A stretch of DNA of 64,000 nucleotides from Bacteriovoracaceae bacterium (GCA_947377285.1 CANCFT010000012.1:37624-101623); one strand, 5' to 3'. Positions 38,528 through 48,998 are shown, counted from the first letter of the stretch. Notes: generated from the sequence alone by a model not told the origin. Translations and numbers: made by a program.

Positions 38528-38612
38528 TTGATTGCAATTGGCTTCAAGTCAATTGTTGAGAGTTAGGAATTGATTTCATAGGATGTGAAATTAAGAGTTC
38601 AGGAGGAAGGCC

Positions 38613-40301
38613 TTGCAAGATATATTAGAGAAAATTTTTAGAAACTTTAAAGAGTTCTTTAGTGGTCTCGATTCAACGAAGAAATTGGGCTTCATCATCG
38701 TCTCTTGCATGATAATTGCTGCTATGGCCGGAATAGTTGTTTGGGCATCTAAAACTCGTTATGACACACTTTATACTGATCTCAACAAAGATGATGCACG
38801 CAAGATAGCGATTCTTCTCGAAGAAAAAAAGATTCCATACCAAGCTTCAAATGATGGAAAAACAATTTCAATTCCCGAAGACTTAGTTGGTGTTTGGAGA
38901 TTAGAAATTGCAAAACTAGGAACAAGTTTTTCTGGAACAGTTGGGTATGAAGTTTTTGATAAACAATCTTTTGGAACAACAAGTTTTGTACAAAAAGTAA
39001 ATAAGCAAAGGGCACTCGAAGGGGAGATGGTTAAAACCATTATGTACATCCAAGGTGTCAAACGTGCAAGAGTGCATATTTCTATTCCTGAATCATCTCC
39101 ATTTGTAGCAGAGAAAAAAGCTCCATCCGCTTCTGTTGTCCTTGAGCTCAATAATGGTGTTTCGTTAACTCCTGCCGAAATTAAAGGGATTGGTTCTCTT
39201 GTTGCTTCTTCAGTTGAAGAGATGAGACCTGAGAATGTTGTTATTTTAGATGACCGAGGAAAAAAACTTTCTGAAAATATTGGCGATGCAATGACTGCAA
39301 CTACGGCCAATAGATTAGCTCTTGAAGCTCAATTAAATCAAAAATATGAAAAGCAAATTGAAGACATTTTAACGAAAGTTGTTGGTGACGGAAAAGTTGT
39401 CGCTAAAGTGACGGTAGATTTAGATTTTACAGAGTCAGTTGCCACTGAAACGAAATATGACAACGAAAACTCCGCTGTCGTGTCTGAAGTTAAAAATGTT
39501 CAAAATGTTAATGGTTCAAGACCTTCTCCACAAGGAGTTGCAGGTGCTCAGTCAAACCTACCTGGCGAAGTTCCTCAACCGGGTGTAGCTGAAACGAAAA
39601 ATAACGTCACTAAAGAACTTACGACTAGAAATTTAAATGTTCCGACAACTGTAACCCAATCAAGAAAGCCATCGGCCAATGTAAAGGCCATTTCAGCAGC
39701 AGTTATGATTGATGGAAAAAGGATAGCCGTCGTAGGTGAAGATGGAGTTCCTCAGTTAGATAAAAATGGCAATGCCATAATGAAATATGAAAAATGGAGT
39801 GAAGCTGACTTGCAGAATTTTGCACAAATTGTTGCTTCAACTCTTGGAACTTCAGACAAGCGCGGTGATAAACTTGTTATAAAAAATATGGAATTTGCAC
39901 GTGAAGACATGAGTGTTGCAGATGCTATGCTTAAAGAGCAAGCTAATAGAGAGTTAATTAAAAATATCGTCAAATACCTGGCCGTTGGGTTAACGATTTC
40001 ATTATTCTTCTTCTTGGTTGTTCGACCATTTATCCAATGGGTGACAGACAATACAATCGAAACAGTGGAAGACTTTTTACCTAGAACATTAGAAGAATTA
40101 GAAAAAGTTCAGGCGAATCAGCGCTTACCTGGATTAGAAGATGCTCTTCCACAAATTGAAGAGAAATTAAATCCAGAAAAAATTGAAGGAAATATGTTGC
40201 GGGAAAAAATTATTGCATTGGTTGAAAATAACCCAGGCAAGGCCGCACAAATTATTCATGAAATGATTCATGCGAGTGAATCAGATAAACAAATTGCCTA
40301 A
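38613..40301 (+). CDS. fliF: Flagellar MS-ring protein FliF
   Basis: YDTLYTDLNKDDARKIAILLEEKKIPY, FGTTSFVQKVNKQRALEGEM; TTG start with AGGAGG. Confidence 0.97.
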   Translation: MQDILEKIFRNFKEFFSGLDSTKKLGFIIVSCMIIAAMAGIVVWASKTRYDTLYTDLNKDDARKIAILLEEKKIPYQASNDGKTISIPEDLVGVWRLEIAKLGTSFSGTVGYEVFDKQSFGTTSFVQKVNKQRALEGEMVKTIMYIQGVKRARVHISIPESSPFVAEKKAPSASVVLELNNGVSLTPAEIKGIGSLVASSVEEMRPENVVILDDRGKKLSENIGDAMTATTANRLALEAQLNQKYEKQIEDILTKVVGDGKVVAKVTVDLDFTESVATETKYDNENSAVVSEVKNVQNVNGSRPSPQGVAGAQSNLPGEVPQPGVAETKNNVTKELTTRNLNVPTTVTQSRKPSANVKAISAAVMIDGKRIAVVGEDGVPQLDKNGNAIMKYEKWSEADLQNFAQIVASTLGTSDKRGDKLVIKNMEFAREDMSVADAMLKEQANRELIKNIVKYLAVGLTISLFFFLVVRPFIQWVTDNTIETVEDFLPRTLEELEKVQANQRLPGLEDALPQIEEKLNPEKIEGNMLREKIIALVENNPGKAAQIIHEMIHASESDKQIA

Positions 40302-40329
40302 GAGTTTAGAGTAAGTAAAATTAGAGGAT

Positions 40330-41376
40330 TTGATTATGGCCGCAATTGATGACAATGTCCTAGATCCCGACACCGAGTATGGTTTACTCAATGGTTCGGA
40401 TAGAGCAGGGCTACTTTTAAGTTCATTAGGAATGAATATTACACAACTTATTTTTCAAAATATGAAAGATAATGATGTAAAAAGAATGATCAATGCCATG
40501 TCGAATGTTAAAAGAGCTCCCATTTGGATGGTCAAGCGAGTACTAGAAGATTTTTATAAACAATTGAATGAAGAAAATGATTTATTATTTGCTGAAAACC
40601 GCGGTCGCGACTTTATCATTAATACATTAGGTGAAGACCGCGCAAAACAACTCCTTGGACAAATTGTTGAAGTTGGACAATCTAACACACTAGAGTCCCT
40701 AGAACTTGTAGATACACGTACACTTTCTAACTTCTTAATCAATGAACATCCACAAACAATTGCTCTGATTGTTGCTCATTTAAATGCAGAAAGAAAAGTA
40801 GATGTCTTAAGAAGACTTCCTGATGGTTTACAAGCTGAAGTTGTTCTTCGTGTGGCCAATCTTGACTATGTTTCACCGGAACTTATTTCTCAACTTGACG
40901 ATGTTCTTAAAACAGAACTTAGTACCCTTGGATCAATTGACACAAATCAACTTGGTGGAGTTGAGCCAATTGCAGAAATGCTTAACCTTATGGATAAAAA
41001 CACTGAGAAAAATATTATGTCTCGAGTGGAAGAAAAAGATCCAGAGTTGGCTGAAGAAATCAGAAAACTCATGTTTACATTTGAAGACCTTATGTACGTT
41101 GACGACAAAGGGATTCAGAACCTTCTTCGAGAAGTGGACAACAACAAACTTGTTATTGCAATGAAAACTGCTCCTGATGAAATTAAGCAAAAACTTTTCA
41201 AAAATATGTCAAATAGAGCAGCGACCTTACTCAAAGAAGATCTTGAGGCACTTGGACCTACAAAACTTTCAGATGTTGAAAAAGCTCAAGCTGAAATGGT
41301 TCAAAAAACTAAAGAACTTGAATCTCAAGGTAAAGCGTTTATTGCACGTGGATCTGATGGCGATTCGTTGGTTTAA
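40330..41376 (+). CDS. fliG: Flagellar motor switch protein FliG
   Basis: NEHPQTIALIVAHLNAERKVDVLRRLPDGLQAEVVLRVANLDYVSPE. Confidence 0.96.
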   Translation: MIMAAIDDNVLDPDTEYGLLNGSDRAGLLLSSLGMNITQLIFQNMKDNDVKRMINAMSNVKRAPIWMVKRVLEDFYKQLNEENDLLFAENRGRDFIINTLGEDRAKQLLGQIVEVGQSNTLESLELVDTRTLSNFLINEHPQTIALIVAHLNAERKVDVLRRLPDGLQAEVVLRVANLDYVSPELISQLDDVLKTELSTLGSIDTNQLGGVEPIAEMLNLMDKNTEKNIMSRVEEKDPELAEEIRKLMFTFEDLMYVDDKGIQNLLREVDNNKLVIAMKTAPDEIKQKLFKNMSNRAATLLKEDLEALGPTKLSDVEKAQAEMVQKTKELESQGKAFIARGSDGDSLV

Positions 41377-41396
41377 TGAAATTGGAGTTCTAGTTT

Positions 41397-42200
41397 ATGG
41401 TTAAGGAATATTCAGGCGTAGAAGAGTATAAATTCAAAAACTTTACGGACACTGATTCAAAAGCAGATGAAGTGACACTTTTTGAATTTAAACCACTTCT
41501 ACGTTCTGGAATGACAGTAGAGAGAAATGAATTTCAAAAAATTATTAAGGAAGAGCGTAATCACGCGAAAAATAATCAGTTTAAAATTAATCCAATTGTA
41601 GAAAAACATAGAGGACTTAAGGATCAAGAAGAGCAAGAGTATGAAGCAGCAGTTGAAAAAGAAGTCGCAAGAAGAGTTGCAATTATTCAAGATGATGCTT
41701 TTAAAATTGGATTTGACGAAGGGGTTAATCAAGGACGAGAAGAAATCTTTAACGAGATGCGGAGTGTAGTTGATCAAAAGCTCGATAATTTTTCTCAAAT
41801 GGTTACTGAGGTTTTAAAAACTCAAGATGAAATTCTTTCAGTTCAAAAAAAAGAAATTTATCAATTACTTAGAAATTTAACTAAGTGGATTATTATTAGA
41901 GAACTTAAAGAAGATGGAAAATATATTGAGCGCTTGTTGGAAAAATTATTGCTTGAAATTCAAGCTCGAAATAATCTTTTAATCCAAGTAAATCCGACAG
42001 ATTTTAATGGTATGCCTGAAATACTCTCACATGTGCAAATGCGATTGGGAGAGTTAAAAAATGTAAGAGTGGAAATTGACTCTGCTGTATTAACTTCTGG
42101 AATGATTGTAGAGTCTGACAATGGAATCATCAACGCTACAATGGAAGAGCAATTTAAAAGTTTAGATAAATTATTCGAAGATGTTTTAGTTGAATCTTAA
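41397..42200 (+). CDS. fliH: Flagellar assembly protein FliH
   Basis: Position between fliG and fliI; central GFDEGVNQGREE helix and C-terminal FliH-like domain. Confidence 0.85.
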   Translation: MVKEYSGVEEYKFKNFTDTDSKADEVTLFEFKPLLRSGMTVERNEFQKIIKEERNHAKNNQFKINPIVEKHRGLKDQEEQEYEAAVEKEVARRVAIIQDDAFKIGFDEGVNQGREEIFNEMRSVVDQKLDNFSQMVTEVLKTQDEILSVQKKEIYQLLRNLTKWIIIRELKEDGKYIERLLEKLLLEIQARNNLLIQVNPTDFNGMPEILSHVQMRLGELKNVRVEIDSAVLTSGMIVESDNGIINATMEEQFKSLDKLFEDVLVES

Positions 42201-42220
42201 TTTTATAAGGTGAATAGTTA

Positions 42221-43567
42221 ATGGAAAAGATACTTGACCTCAGTTCTATTCACAACAACTATGAGTACTCTTCACCGTACCAAAAAATTGGTAAAGTCTT
42301 TGCTAATAAAGGTATGGTTTTTGAAATCAATCTTTCTCGAGCACCAATTGGATCGAACGTAGAATTTGTGACTGAGTTTGGGGATCGATCCCTTGGTGAA
42401 GTCGTAGGGATTAATGGAACTCGTTGTATGGCAATGCCCTATGATGAATTATCTGGAATTAATTCTGAAACTCGTGTTTATTTAAAAGACCTAACAACAA
42501 CAATTAAAATTTCTGAAGCCATGCTTGGGCGAGTAATCGACTTTCAAGGAAATCCTATTGATGGTAAAGGACCAATTGAACCTATCAATGTTGAAGCAAG
42601 AAGTATTTATGGACATGCACTAAATCCATTAGAGCGTCCAGCCATTAGAGAACCACTTGATACTGGAATCCATGCTATCAATTGTTTTATGACTGCAGGT
42701 AAAGGCCAGCGATTTGCTATTATGGCAGGTTCAGGGGTTGGTAAGTCTGTTACTCTAGGTATGATTGCTGAAAATTCAAGTTCAGATGTAAATGTTATTG
42801 CACTTATTGGAGAACGGGGAAGAGAGGTTTTAGAATTCATTGAAACGGATCTTGGGCCTGAAGGATTAAAGCGTTCAGTTGTTGTTGTCGCTACATCTGA
42901 TTCTTCCGCACTTATAAGAATGAAAGCAGCGTATGTTGCAACTACTATTGCAGAATTTTTTCGAGATAGAAATCAAGACGTACTTTTGATGATGGATTCT
43001 ATTACTCGATTTGCAATGGCAAATCGTGAAATTTCGTTATCTGCAGGTGAGCCACCTGGACAAAAAGGATATACTCCCTCGGTATTTGCCCGACTTCCTA
43101 AATTAATGGAACGAGCAGGAACAAAAGCAGGGGCTGGTTCAATTACGGGAATTTATACAGTGCTTGTTGAAGGGGGCGATATGGATGAGCCCATTGCCGA
43201 TGCAGTCCGAGCGATTGCCGATGGTCACATTATTCTATCGAGAGAATTAGCTTCAAGAAATCAATTCCCGGCCATAGATATACTTGCAAGTCTTTCGCGG
43301 GTTATGTCAAAAGTTGCGACAAAAGAACATAAAATAGTGGCAAGCCATTTACGTGATCTGCTTGCCTCTTATAAGGCCAATGAAGATTTGATAAACGTTG
43401 GAGCTTATGCCAAAGGATCCAATCCGAAAGTAGATAAAGCGATTTTAATTTATGACGATTTGATGAGTTTACTACAACAAACTCAAGGTATGACTGAGTA
43501 TTTATCGATAGAAACTCTCTTCGATAGAATGGTTGAAATAGCAAGAAAAGCAGAAAGTATTAAATAG
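42221..43567 (+). CDS. fliI: Flagellum-specific ATP synthase FliI
   Basis: GSGVGKSVTLGMIAENS, LIGERGREVLEFIE, MMDSITRFAMANREI. Confidence 0.97.
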   Translation: MEKILDLSSIHNNYEYSSPYQKIGKVFANKGMVFEINLSRAPIGSNVEFVTEFGDRSLGEVVGINGTRCMAMPYDELSGINSETRVYLKDLTTTIKISEAMLGRVIDFQGNPIDGKGPIEPINVEARSIYGHALNPLERPAIREPLDTGIHAINCFMTAGKGQRFAIMAGSGVGKSVTLGMIAENSSSDVNVIALIGERGREVLEFIETDLGPEGLKRSVVVVATSDSSALIRMKAAYVATTIAEFFRDRNQDVLLMMDSITRFAMANREISLSAGEPPGQKGYTPSVFARLPKLMERAGTKAGAGSITGIYTVLVEGGDMDEPIADAVRAIADGHIILSRELASRNQFPAIDILASLSRVMSKVATKEHKIVASHLRDLLASYKANEDLINVGAYAKGSNPKVDKAILIYDDLMSLLQQTQGMTEYLSIETLFDRMVEIARKAESIK

Positions 43568-43581
43568 AGATTTATAAATAA

Positions 43582-44037
43582 ATGCAAAAATTTAAATTCA
43601 AACTTGATGGACTTTTAAAAGTCAGAGAGTTTAAAGAGAAAAAAATAAAAATTGAACTAGGGGAAATCCTTAGAGAGATTGGTGACGTTGAAGAAAAAAT
43701 AAGAAGTGCAAACACGGCAATTGATGAAACCTATGAAGCTCAAGAAACTTTTATGAGAGACCCATCCTTAGGTCAAATGCTTCAGTTTTTTCCTTATTTT
43801 ATTCAAGGTAAAAAAGAAGAAATTAAAAACAGAGAAAATCTTTTATGGGCTTTAAAGAAAAAATATGACACCAAAATTACTGAGCTTGCAACAGCAAGAG
43901 GTCAAGTTAAAGTGATGGAAAATTTTAAAGAAAAAAAATTAACAGAATGGACAAAGCAGAGAAATAAAAAGGAACTTGAATCAATTGAAGAAATATTAAT
44001 GATGAGAAGAAATGGCAGTGATGCTGTTAATGAATGA
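43582..44037 (+). CDS. fliJ: Flagellar export chaperone FliJ
   Basis: Coiled coil, position after fliI. Confidence 0.8.
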   Translation: MQKFKFKLDGLLKVREFKEKKIKIELGEILREIGDVEEKIRSANTAIDETYEAQETFMRDPSLGQMLQFFPYFIQGKKEEIKNRENLLWALKKKYDTKITELATARGQVKVMENFKEKKLTEWTKQRNKKELESIEEILMMRRNGSDAVNE

Positions 44038-44048
44038 GACTTGATTTT

Positions 44049-44630
44049 ATGAGAAAAATTGTATGTTTAATTGTTTTTGTGGTTTTTAATAGTTTTGCTT
44101 TTGCGGCAAATGCTCCAGCTAAAACATCGGCCAAAGAAGCTACACCAGTAGCTCCTGAAAAAAGAAATTACACTGAAGAAGAATTTAAAAAAGCAGTTCT
44201 GCTTGAAGCTGAAAAATTAATGAAGAAAGTTGGGAGTGGTCATTTAGTAGATTTTTCAAAAGAACTCTTGGAAAAAGAAGATGTCAACAAAGTTAAAGAA
44301 TTAGGACTTCAAAAAGAAAATGAACAATTAAAAATGAATATGAACGACTTTCAAAAAAAAGTGGTTGAGTTCGAAGAATCACAAAAAAAATTTTTAGGCT
44401 GTATTGATTCACAAAACGAAAAAGCAGAAAAGAGAGTGAGTCAAATGGTTGAAGTTGTTTCTTTGATGAAGCCCCAGAATGCAGCGGATGTTTTATCTGT
44501 TCAAGATCCTGACCTTTCTGTTCGGATAATGGGACAATTAGAGCCGCAAAAAGCTTCTAAGATTTTTAACCTGATGGATAAGGAAGTTTCTGCCCGACTT
44601 CAAAAACAATTTCTTCAGATGAAAAAATAA
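44049..44630 (+). CDS. MotE/MgtE-N-like flagellar protein
   Basis: Signal peptide; coiled coil; MKPQNAADVLSVQDPDLSVRIMGQLEPQKASKIFNLMD. Confidence 0.75.
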   Translation: MRKIVCLIVFVVFNSFAFAANAPAKTSAKEATPVAPEKRNYTEEEFKKAVLLEAEKLMKKVGSGHLVDFSKELLEKEDVNKVKELGLQKENEQLKMNMNDFQKKVVEFEESQKKFLGCIDSQNEKAEKRVSQMVEVVSLMKPQNAADVLSVQDPDLSVRIMGQLEPQKASKIFNLMDKEVSARLQKQFLQMKK

Positions 44631-44681
44631 GTTACACTAGATCGTAGTACGCAAGGCGTCGAACGTTTAATTAAGGAAACT

Positions 44682-46229
44682 ATGCAAGGATTGCCAAGAC
44701 AAATACTTCCCAAATCAACAAAGGTAGAGGCCTTTGCTGAGAAGAAATCATCAGTGAAAACTGATGTTGGAAGTCTTGTAGAAAGTGGGCCACAAGTCGA
44801 TTCATCAAAAGGTGATAATTCGGGATTTGCATCTCTGCTTTCTAAGATTACAGGCAAAGCAAGCGTTGAGGGTAAATCAGCTAGCAAAGTAGATGGCAAA
44901 GAAAGTGAAGTTAAATCAGAACTTGGCGATACGCTAAAAAACCTTTTAGCTGAAAAAAATAAAATAAAAACTGATGGAGTTGAGGTTGATACTACGGCTA
45001 ATGCTGGAGTTACTAATTCTTCATTACAATTAAATGAAAAAGCTAATATTCTTAGCAAGGTAGCGACTAATAATTCAGGCGAATCATTAGACAATAAATT
45101 AGATAAAAAAATCGCCAACACTTCTAACAATCTCGATCAGCTGTTAAGCAGATTGAAAAATTCAGATCAATCCGTTGACGTTGAAGAAAATGAAGAATCA
45201 GTTAAAGTAGAGAAGTCTCAAAATCATCAAGATTTGCGATTGAAGAAAACAGAATCTAAATTAGAGAGTCCACTTGACTTTTTAATGAACGCTTCAAAAA
45301 ATAAAAATGTTTCTGAAACTTCCAAAGAACTTGAAACATCTGCAGTGCCTAGAAAAGTGATGACTGGTGAAGACTATATTAAAAATTTAGAGTCTTCAGA
45401 AAAAAAGACTCCAGTAAAACTTTCTCTGTTAAATAACTTGTCTGACATCCAAAAAAATACACCTCAAAATGTAAAAGGATATGGACAAGGTCTTTCACTT
45501 CTATCTGACCCGCTAATTAAGAATACAAAAGACCTCGCCTCAAAAGACACAAAAAAGCAAAGTTTAATTAGCGGAGTTGATGAACTTAAAAATCCAGAGA
45601 CAAAAGTTGGAGCAGAGCTAGCTTCGATAAAGCAAGATATTATTCCTGGAATCCAAAACGCTAAAAATAACCATGGTCAACAAGCTGAATCACAAACGCA
45701 AGCAAGTCAAAAAGTTTTAGACTTAAGTAAAATTGATACAGCAAACACCAATGAAATTATTAAAAGAATTTCAGATTATGTTGAACAAAGTCAAGTGGCC
45801 AATAAAAGTAGCCTAGATTTAGTTGTTAAGCATGAGTCACTTGGAGAATTTAAAATTCAAGTAAGTAAGTTGCCAAATCAGTCTGCAAGTATGGGACAAA
45901 ATTTAATTGATATGCAAATCACGACTTCAAATAAAGAAGGTCATGACTTCTTTGTGAAAAATGAAGTTAGCTTAATGAAAAATTTAAGTCAGGCCGGTAT
46001 TCAATTATCAGATTTGCGAATCATTTCTTCAATGACAGAATCAACTCCATTTGGCCAAAGTGATTCAAAACAATCGAGTTCTTTTTCTCAAAATCCTGAT
46101 GGAACAGATAAAAAGTTTATGAACTTTGAATCAAGTAATTTTTCAAGTCAAACTTCAGGGGATTCAGGTAATGGATCTCAAAGAAGAAAAGAATTATGGG
46201 AAGAATATCAACAACGTTATGGAGCTTAA
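44682..46229 (+). CDS. fliK: Flagellar hook-length control protein FliK
   Basis: Low-complexity N-terminus; C-terminal FliK-like VVKHESLGEFKIQVSK...FFVKNEVSLMKNLSQAGIQLSDLRI; position before flgD. Confidence 0.8.
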   Translation: MQGLPRQILPKSTKVEAFAEKKSSVKTDVGSLVESGPQVDSSKGDNSGFASLLSKITGKASVEGKSASKVDGKESEVKSELGDTLKNLLAEKNKIKTDGVEVDTTANAGVTNSSLQLNEKANILSKVATNNSGESLDNKLDKKIANTSNNLDQLLSRLKNSDQSVDVEENEESVKVEKSQNHQDLRLKKTESKLESPLDFLMNASKNKNVSETSKELETSAVPRKVMTGEDYIKNLESSEKKTPVKLSLLNNLSDIQKNTPQNVKGYGQGLSLLSDPLIKNTKDLASKDTKKQSLISGVDELKNPETKVGAELASIKQDIIPGIQNAKNNHGQQAESQTQASQKVLDLSKIDTANTNEIIKRISDYVEQSQVANKSSLDLVVKHESLGEFKIQVSKLPNQSASMGQNLIDMQITTSNKEGHDFFVKNEVSLMKNLSQAGIQLSDLRIISSMTESTPFGQSDSKQSSSFSQNPDGTDKKFMNFESSNFSSQTSGDSGNGSQRRKELWEEYQQRYGA

Positions 46230-46232
46230 TCC

Positions 46233-47099
46233 ATGCCAATGATCGGTAAACCCGGTAATGTAAGCCGGAATTCATATTCAGATATCGCCATCAAAAGAGC
46301 AGAAATACAAGGTAATCCTCAAGCTGTTGATCCTAAGATCGGAGACGAACTCAATAAAATGGTAGGTGTAAAACCTGATCAAAGATTTGTCGATAGAAAA
46401 GCTCATGAAACATTGGGTCCGGATGGATTCATGAAACTTTTAGCTCACCAATTAAAAAACCAAGATCCAATGAAGCCGATGGATCAAAAAGATTTTTCTT
46501 CTAATTTGGCGCAGTTTTCACAGTTAGAACAACTAACGGCCATGAATAAAAAAATGGATGGCATGAACGCGAACAATGATAATGAAAAAAGATTCCAAGG
46601 GGCAAGTTACCTAGGGAAGAAAGTTGTGACTTCTGGTACGACTGTTGATTACAATGGAGAAGGAAAAGATATTGAACTTCCTTTTTATCTCGATAAATCT
46701 GCAAAAAATGTGATCATTCGCATTTATGATAATAAAAATCAAATGATCGGCAAAGTCGATAAAGAAGATCTTGGGAAAGGACAACAAGGTGTGACTTGGG
46801 ATGGAGTAGGTCTTGATGGTCAAATTGCACCTAAAGAGCAATACCACTTTGATGTTATAGCTTTTGATGACAAGAATGAAAAATTCATGGGTGTAACAAG
46901 AGCAGAAGGAACTGTCACAGGTGTTCGCTTTGAAAATGGTGAAACAATTTTAGATGTCAGTGGTGGACGAAAAGTTTATTTAAAAGATGTTGAAAGTTTT
47001 TCTTTACCGGAAAAAGATTTAGCGAGTAAAAAAATGCCTGCGTTGCAAAAACAAGCTGCGTCGACATATAATCAAGTAGAGAACCAAACAAGTAACTAA
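46233..47099 (+). CDS. flgD: Flagellar hook assembly protein FlgD
   Basis: FMKLLAHQLKNQDPMKPMDQKDFSSNLAQFSQLEQLTAMN. Confidence 0.95.
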   Translation: MPMIGKPGNVSRNSYSDIAIKRAEIQGNPQAVDPKIGDELNKMVGVKPDQRFVDRKAHETLGPDGFMKLLAHQLKNQDPMKPMDQKDFSSNLAQFSQLEQLTAMNKKMDGMNANNDNEKRFQGASYLGKKVVTSGTTVDYNGEGKDIELPFYLDKSAKNVIIRIYDNKNQMIGKVDKEDLGKGQQGVTWDGVGLDGQIAPKEQYHFDVIAFDDKNEKFMGVTRAEGTVTGVRFENGETILDVSGGRKVYLKDVESFSLPEKDLASKKMPALQKQAASTYNQVENQTSN

Positions 47100-47129
47100 A
47101 AAGTTTAAGTGGAAAAAAGTATTTAATAA

Positions 47130-47558
47130 ATGGCGAATCCTAAAATAAATAATATTCTCATTCCTAACGTTACGAAGCTTACGCCAAAGCCAAGCGTTGA
47201 TACTACAAATAAATTAGGCAAAGGTGAAACATCCGAATTCAAAAGCCTTCTCGATAATAATTTAGAACAATCAGAAAAATCCCCGATAGCAGATGCCCCA
47301 AAAGGTTTACATCTTTCAACTCATGCCATGAGAAGACTTCAAGAAAGAAATTTATCTCTTGATAAAGAAGAATATGCAAAGCTTCAGAGTGCAATTGATA
47401 AATTGAAGCTTAAGGGTGGTCAAGATTCTTTAGTTATAACAAGTAAAGCCGCGTATATCATTGACGTGCCAAAAAATACAATCGTTACGGCGATTGATAA
47501 AGACAGTATAGGAGATAATGTATTTACGAAAATTGATTCGACGATATTAATGAATTAA
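47130..47558 (+). CDS. TIGR02530-type flagellar operon protein
   Basis: LSTHAMRRLQERNLSL...KLQSAIDKLKLKGGQDSLVITSKAAYIIDVPKNTIVTAID; between flgD and flgE. Confidence 0.85.
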   Translation: MANPKINNILIPNVTKLTPKPSVDTTNKLGKGETSEFKSLLDNNLEQSEKSPIADAPKGLHLSTHAMRRLQERNLSLDKEEYAKLQSAIDKLKLKGGQDSLVITSKAAYIIDVPKNTIVTAIDKDSIGDNVFTKIDSTILMN

Positions 47559-47569
47559 ACATTTTAAAA

Positions 47570-47644
47570 TCTCAAAAAAAACGGAGCTGGTCCTTTCCGG
47601 AAGCCCTAGTTTTTAGTCAGTAGTACTAAAAAACGTTTTTGAGA
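47570..47644 (+). promoter_or_regulatory. Structured leader upstream of flgE
   Basis: Outer arms TCTCAAAAAAAACG / CGTTTTTGAGA; inner stem TTTTTAGT / ACTAAAAA; TTCCGGAA self-complementary. Confidence 0.5.
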
Positions 47645-47666
47645 AAATTAGGTCTAGGAGGGACAC

Positions 47667-48947
47667 ATGGGTATTTTACGTTCATTCACGATTGGTGTAT
47701 CTGGTTTAAATGCAAGTGGGCAAGGGATGGGAGTCATCGGTGACAACATCGCCAACGCTGGTACTAACGGATTCAAATCTTCAAGAGCAGAATTTCAAGA
47801 CGTCCTCGCAGTATCGCTAAAAGGTATTGAAGGTGGAGATCAGTTTGGTGCTGGTACAAAACTAGGCCATATTAAACCAATCATGACCCAAGGTGATATC
47901 ACCAGAACTGAATCAGTAACTGATTTAGCACTTTCAGGTGACGGTATGTTTGTTATTGATGCACCAGCTGGAAGATCATTTTCACGTGATGGTTCATTCC
48001 ACTTTGATAAAGAAGGTGCTCTTACAACTATGGATGGTTATAAGGTCATGGGCTTTCAAGGTGATGAAAGTGGAAAAATGATGAATAAGATTGATGCCAT
48101 TAAGCTTGGAAATACAACAATCGCGGCTAAAGGTTCAAAAGAAGTTATCATGTCGATGAACTTAGATTCACGAATGAATAAAACTGAATTTAAAATTGAG
48201 AACCCAGAGAAAACAGCAAACTTTTCTAACTCAATGACTATTTACGATAATATTGGAACAGCAAGAACTGTAACTGCTTACTATAATAAAACGGATAATA
48301 ATACTTGGGAGTATCATATTGCTGCCGATGGAAAAGACGTTGAAGGTGGGAAAGTTGATACTATGTATGAACAAGCTTCAGGGACTTTGGTATTTAATGA
48401 TAAAGGGCAACTTCAAGAGAAAAAAGAAGGTAAAAATTCTTTTAACTTCAATAAAGGTGCAGCTAAAGATCAAAAAATTAATTTCAATTGGGGGCAATCA
48501 ATTAAAGATGGTGGAACTGGTTTAGATGCATCAACTCAATATGGATCTGATTCGGCAATTGCTCGCCATACTCAAGATGGTTCGAGTGCAGCGACATTAA
48601 CTTCTTTGTCATTTAACGATAAAGGGATTTTAACAGCGAACTACAACAATGGTGAGACTCGAGATATTGCTCAAATTGCTGTCGCTAAATTTGAAAACAA
48701 CGAAGGACTTTTTAAAATAGGAAAAAACTTATTTAAAGAATCAAAAGCTTCGGGACAAGCCGCAATGGGAAAACCAGGAGAGTCAGGACGAGCAGAAGTT
48801 CTATCAAAATCAATCGAACTTTCTAACGTTGATATTGCCAATGAGTTTGTTAACTTGATGACAGCGCAAAGAAACTTTCAAGCCAATGCTAAAACATTGA
48901 CTACTGCAGACCAAATGTTACAAGAAGTTTTACAAATTAAGAGATAA
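47667..48947 (+). CDS. flgE: Flagellar hook protein FlgE
   Basis: MGILRSFTIGVSGLNASGQGMGVIGDNIANAGTNGFKSSRAEFQDVL; C-terminal NLMTAQRNFQANAKTLTTADQMLQEVLQIKR. Confidence 0.97.
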   Translation: MGILRSFTIGVSGLNASGQGMGVIGDNIANAGTNGFKSSRAEFQDVLAVSLKGIEGGDQFGAGTKLGHIKPIMTQGDITRTESVTDLALSGDGMFVIDAPAGRSFSRDGSFHFDKEGALTTMDGYKVMGFQGDESGKMMNKIDAIKLGNTTIAAKGSKEVIMSMNLDSRMNKTEFKIENPEKTANFSNSMTIYDNIGTARTVTAYYNKTDNNTWEYHIAADGKDVEGGKVDTMYEQASGTLVFNDKGQLQEKKEGKNSFNFNKGAAKDQKINFNWGQSIKDGGTGLDASTQYGSDSAIARHTQDGSSAATLTSLSFNDKGILTANYNNGETRDIAQIAVAKFENNEGLFKIGKNLFKESKASGQAAMGKPGESGRAEVLSKSIELSNVDIANEFVNLMTAQRNFQANAKTLTTADQMLQEVLQIKR

Positions 48948-48964
48948 TTTATTAAACTTAATGA

Positions 48965-48990
48965 GGGGCCTTATGGGCCCCTTTCCTATT
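48965..48990 (+). terminator. Intrinsic terminator of the flagellar operon after flgE
   Basis: GGGGCC TTATG GGCCCC followed by TTTCCTATTTTTTC. Confidence 0.85.
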
Positions 48991-48998
48991 TTTTCAGG

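Noticed and set aside
38771-39310. 179-aa ORF antisense to fliF
   Set aside because: Lies fully inside a confident fliF reading frame; no SD or recognisable domain; typical shadow ORF
44615-45130. 171-aa ORF antisense to the fliK N-terminus
   Set aside because: Low-complexity shadow of the Ser/Lys-rich fliK region with no homology signal
47590-47606. Possible sigma54 -24/-12 element (GG...GC) before flgE
   Set aside because: GG to GC spacing is 12 rather than 10 nt, inconsistent with the strict sigma54 spacing
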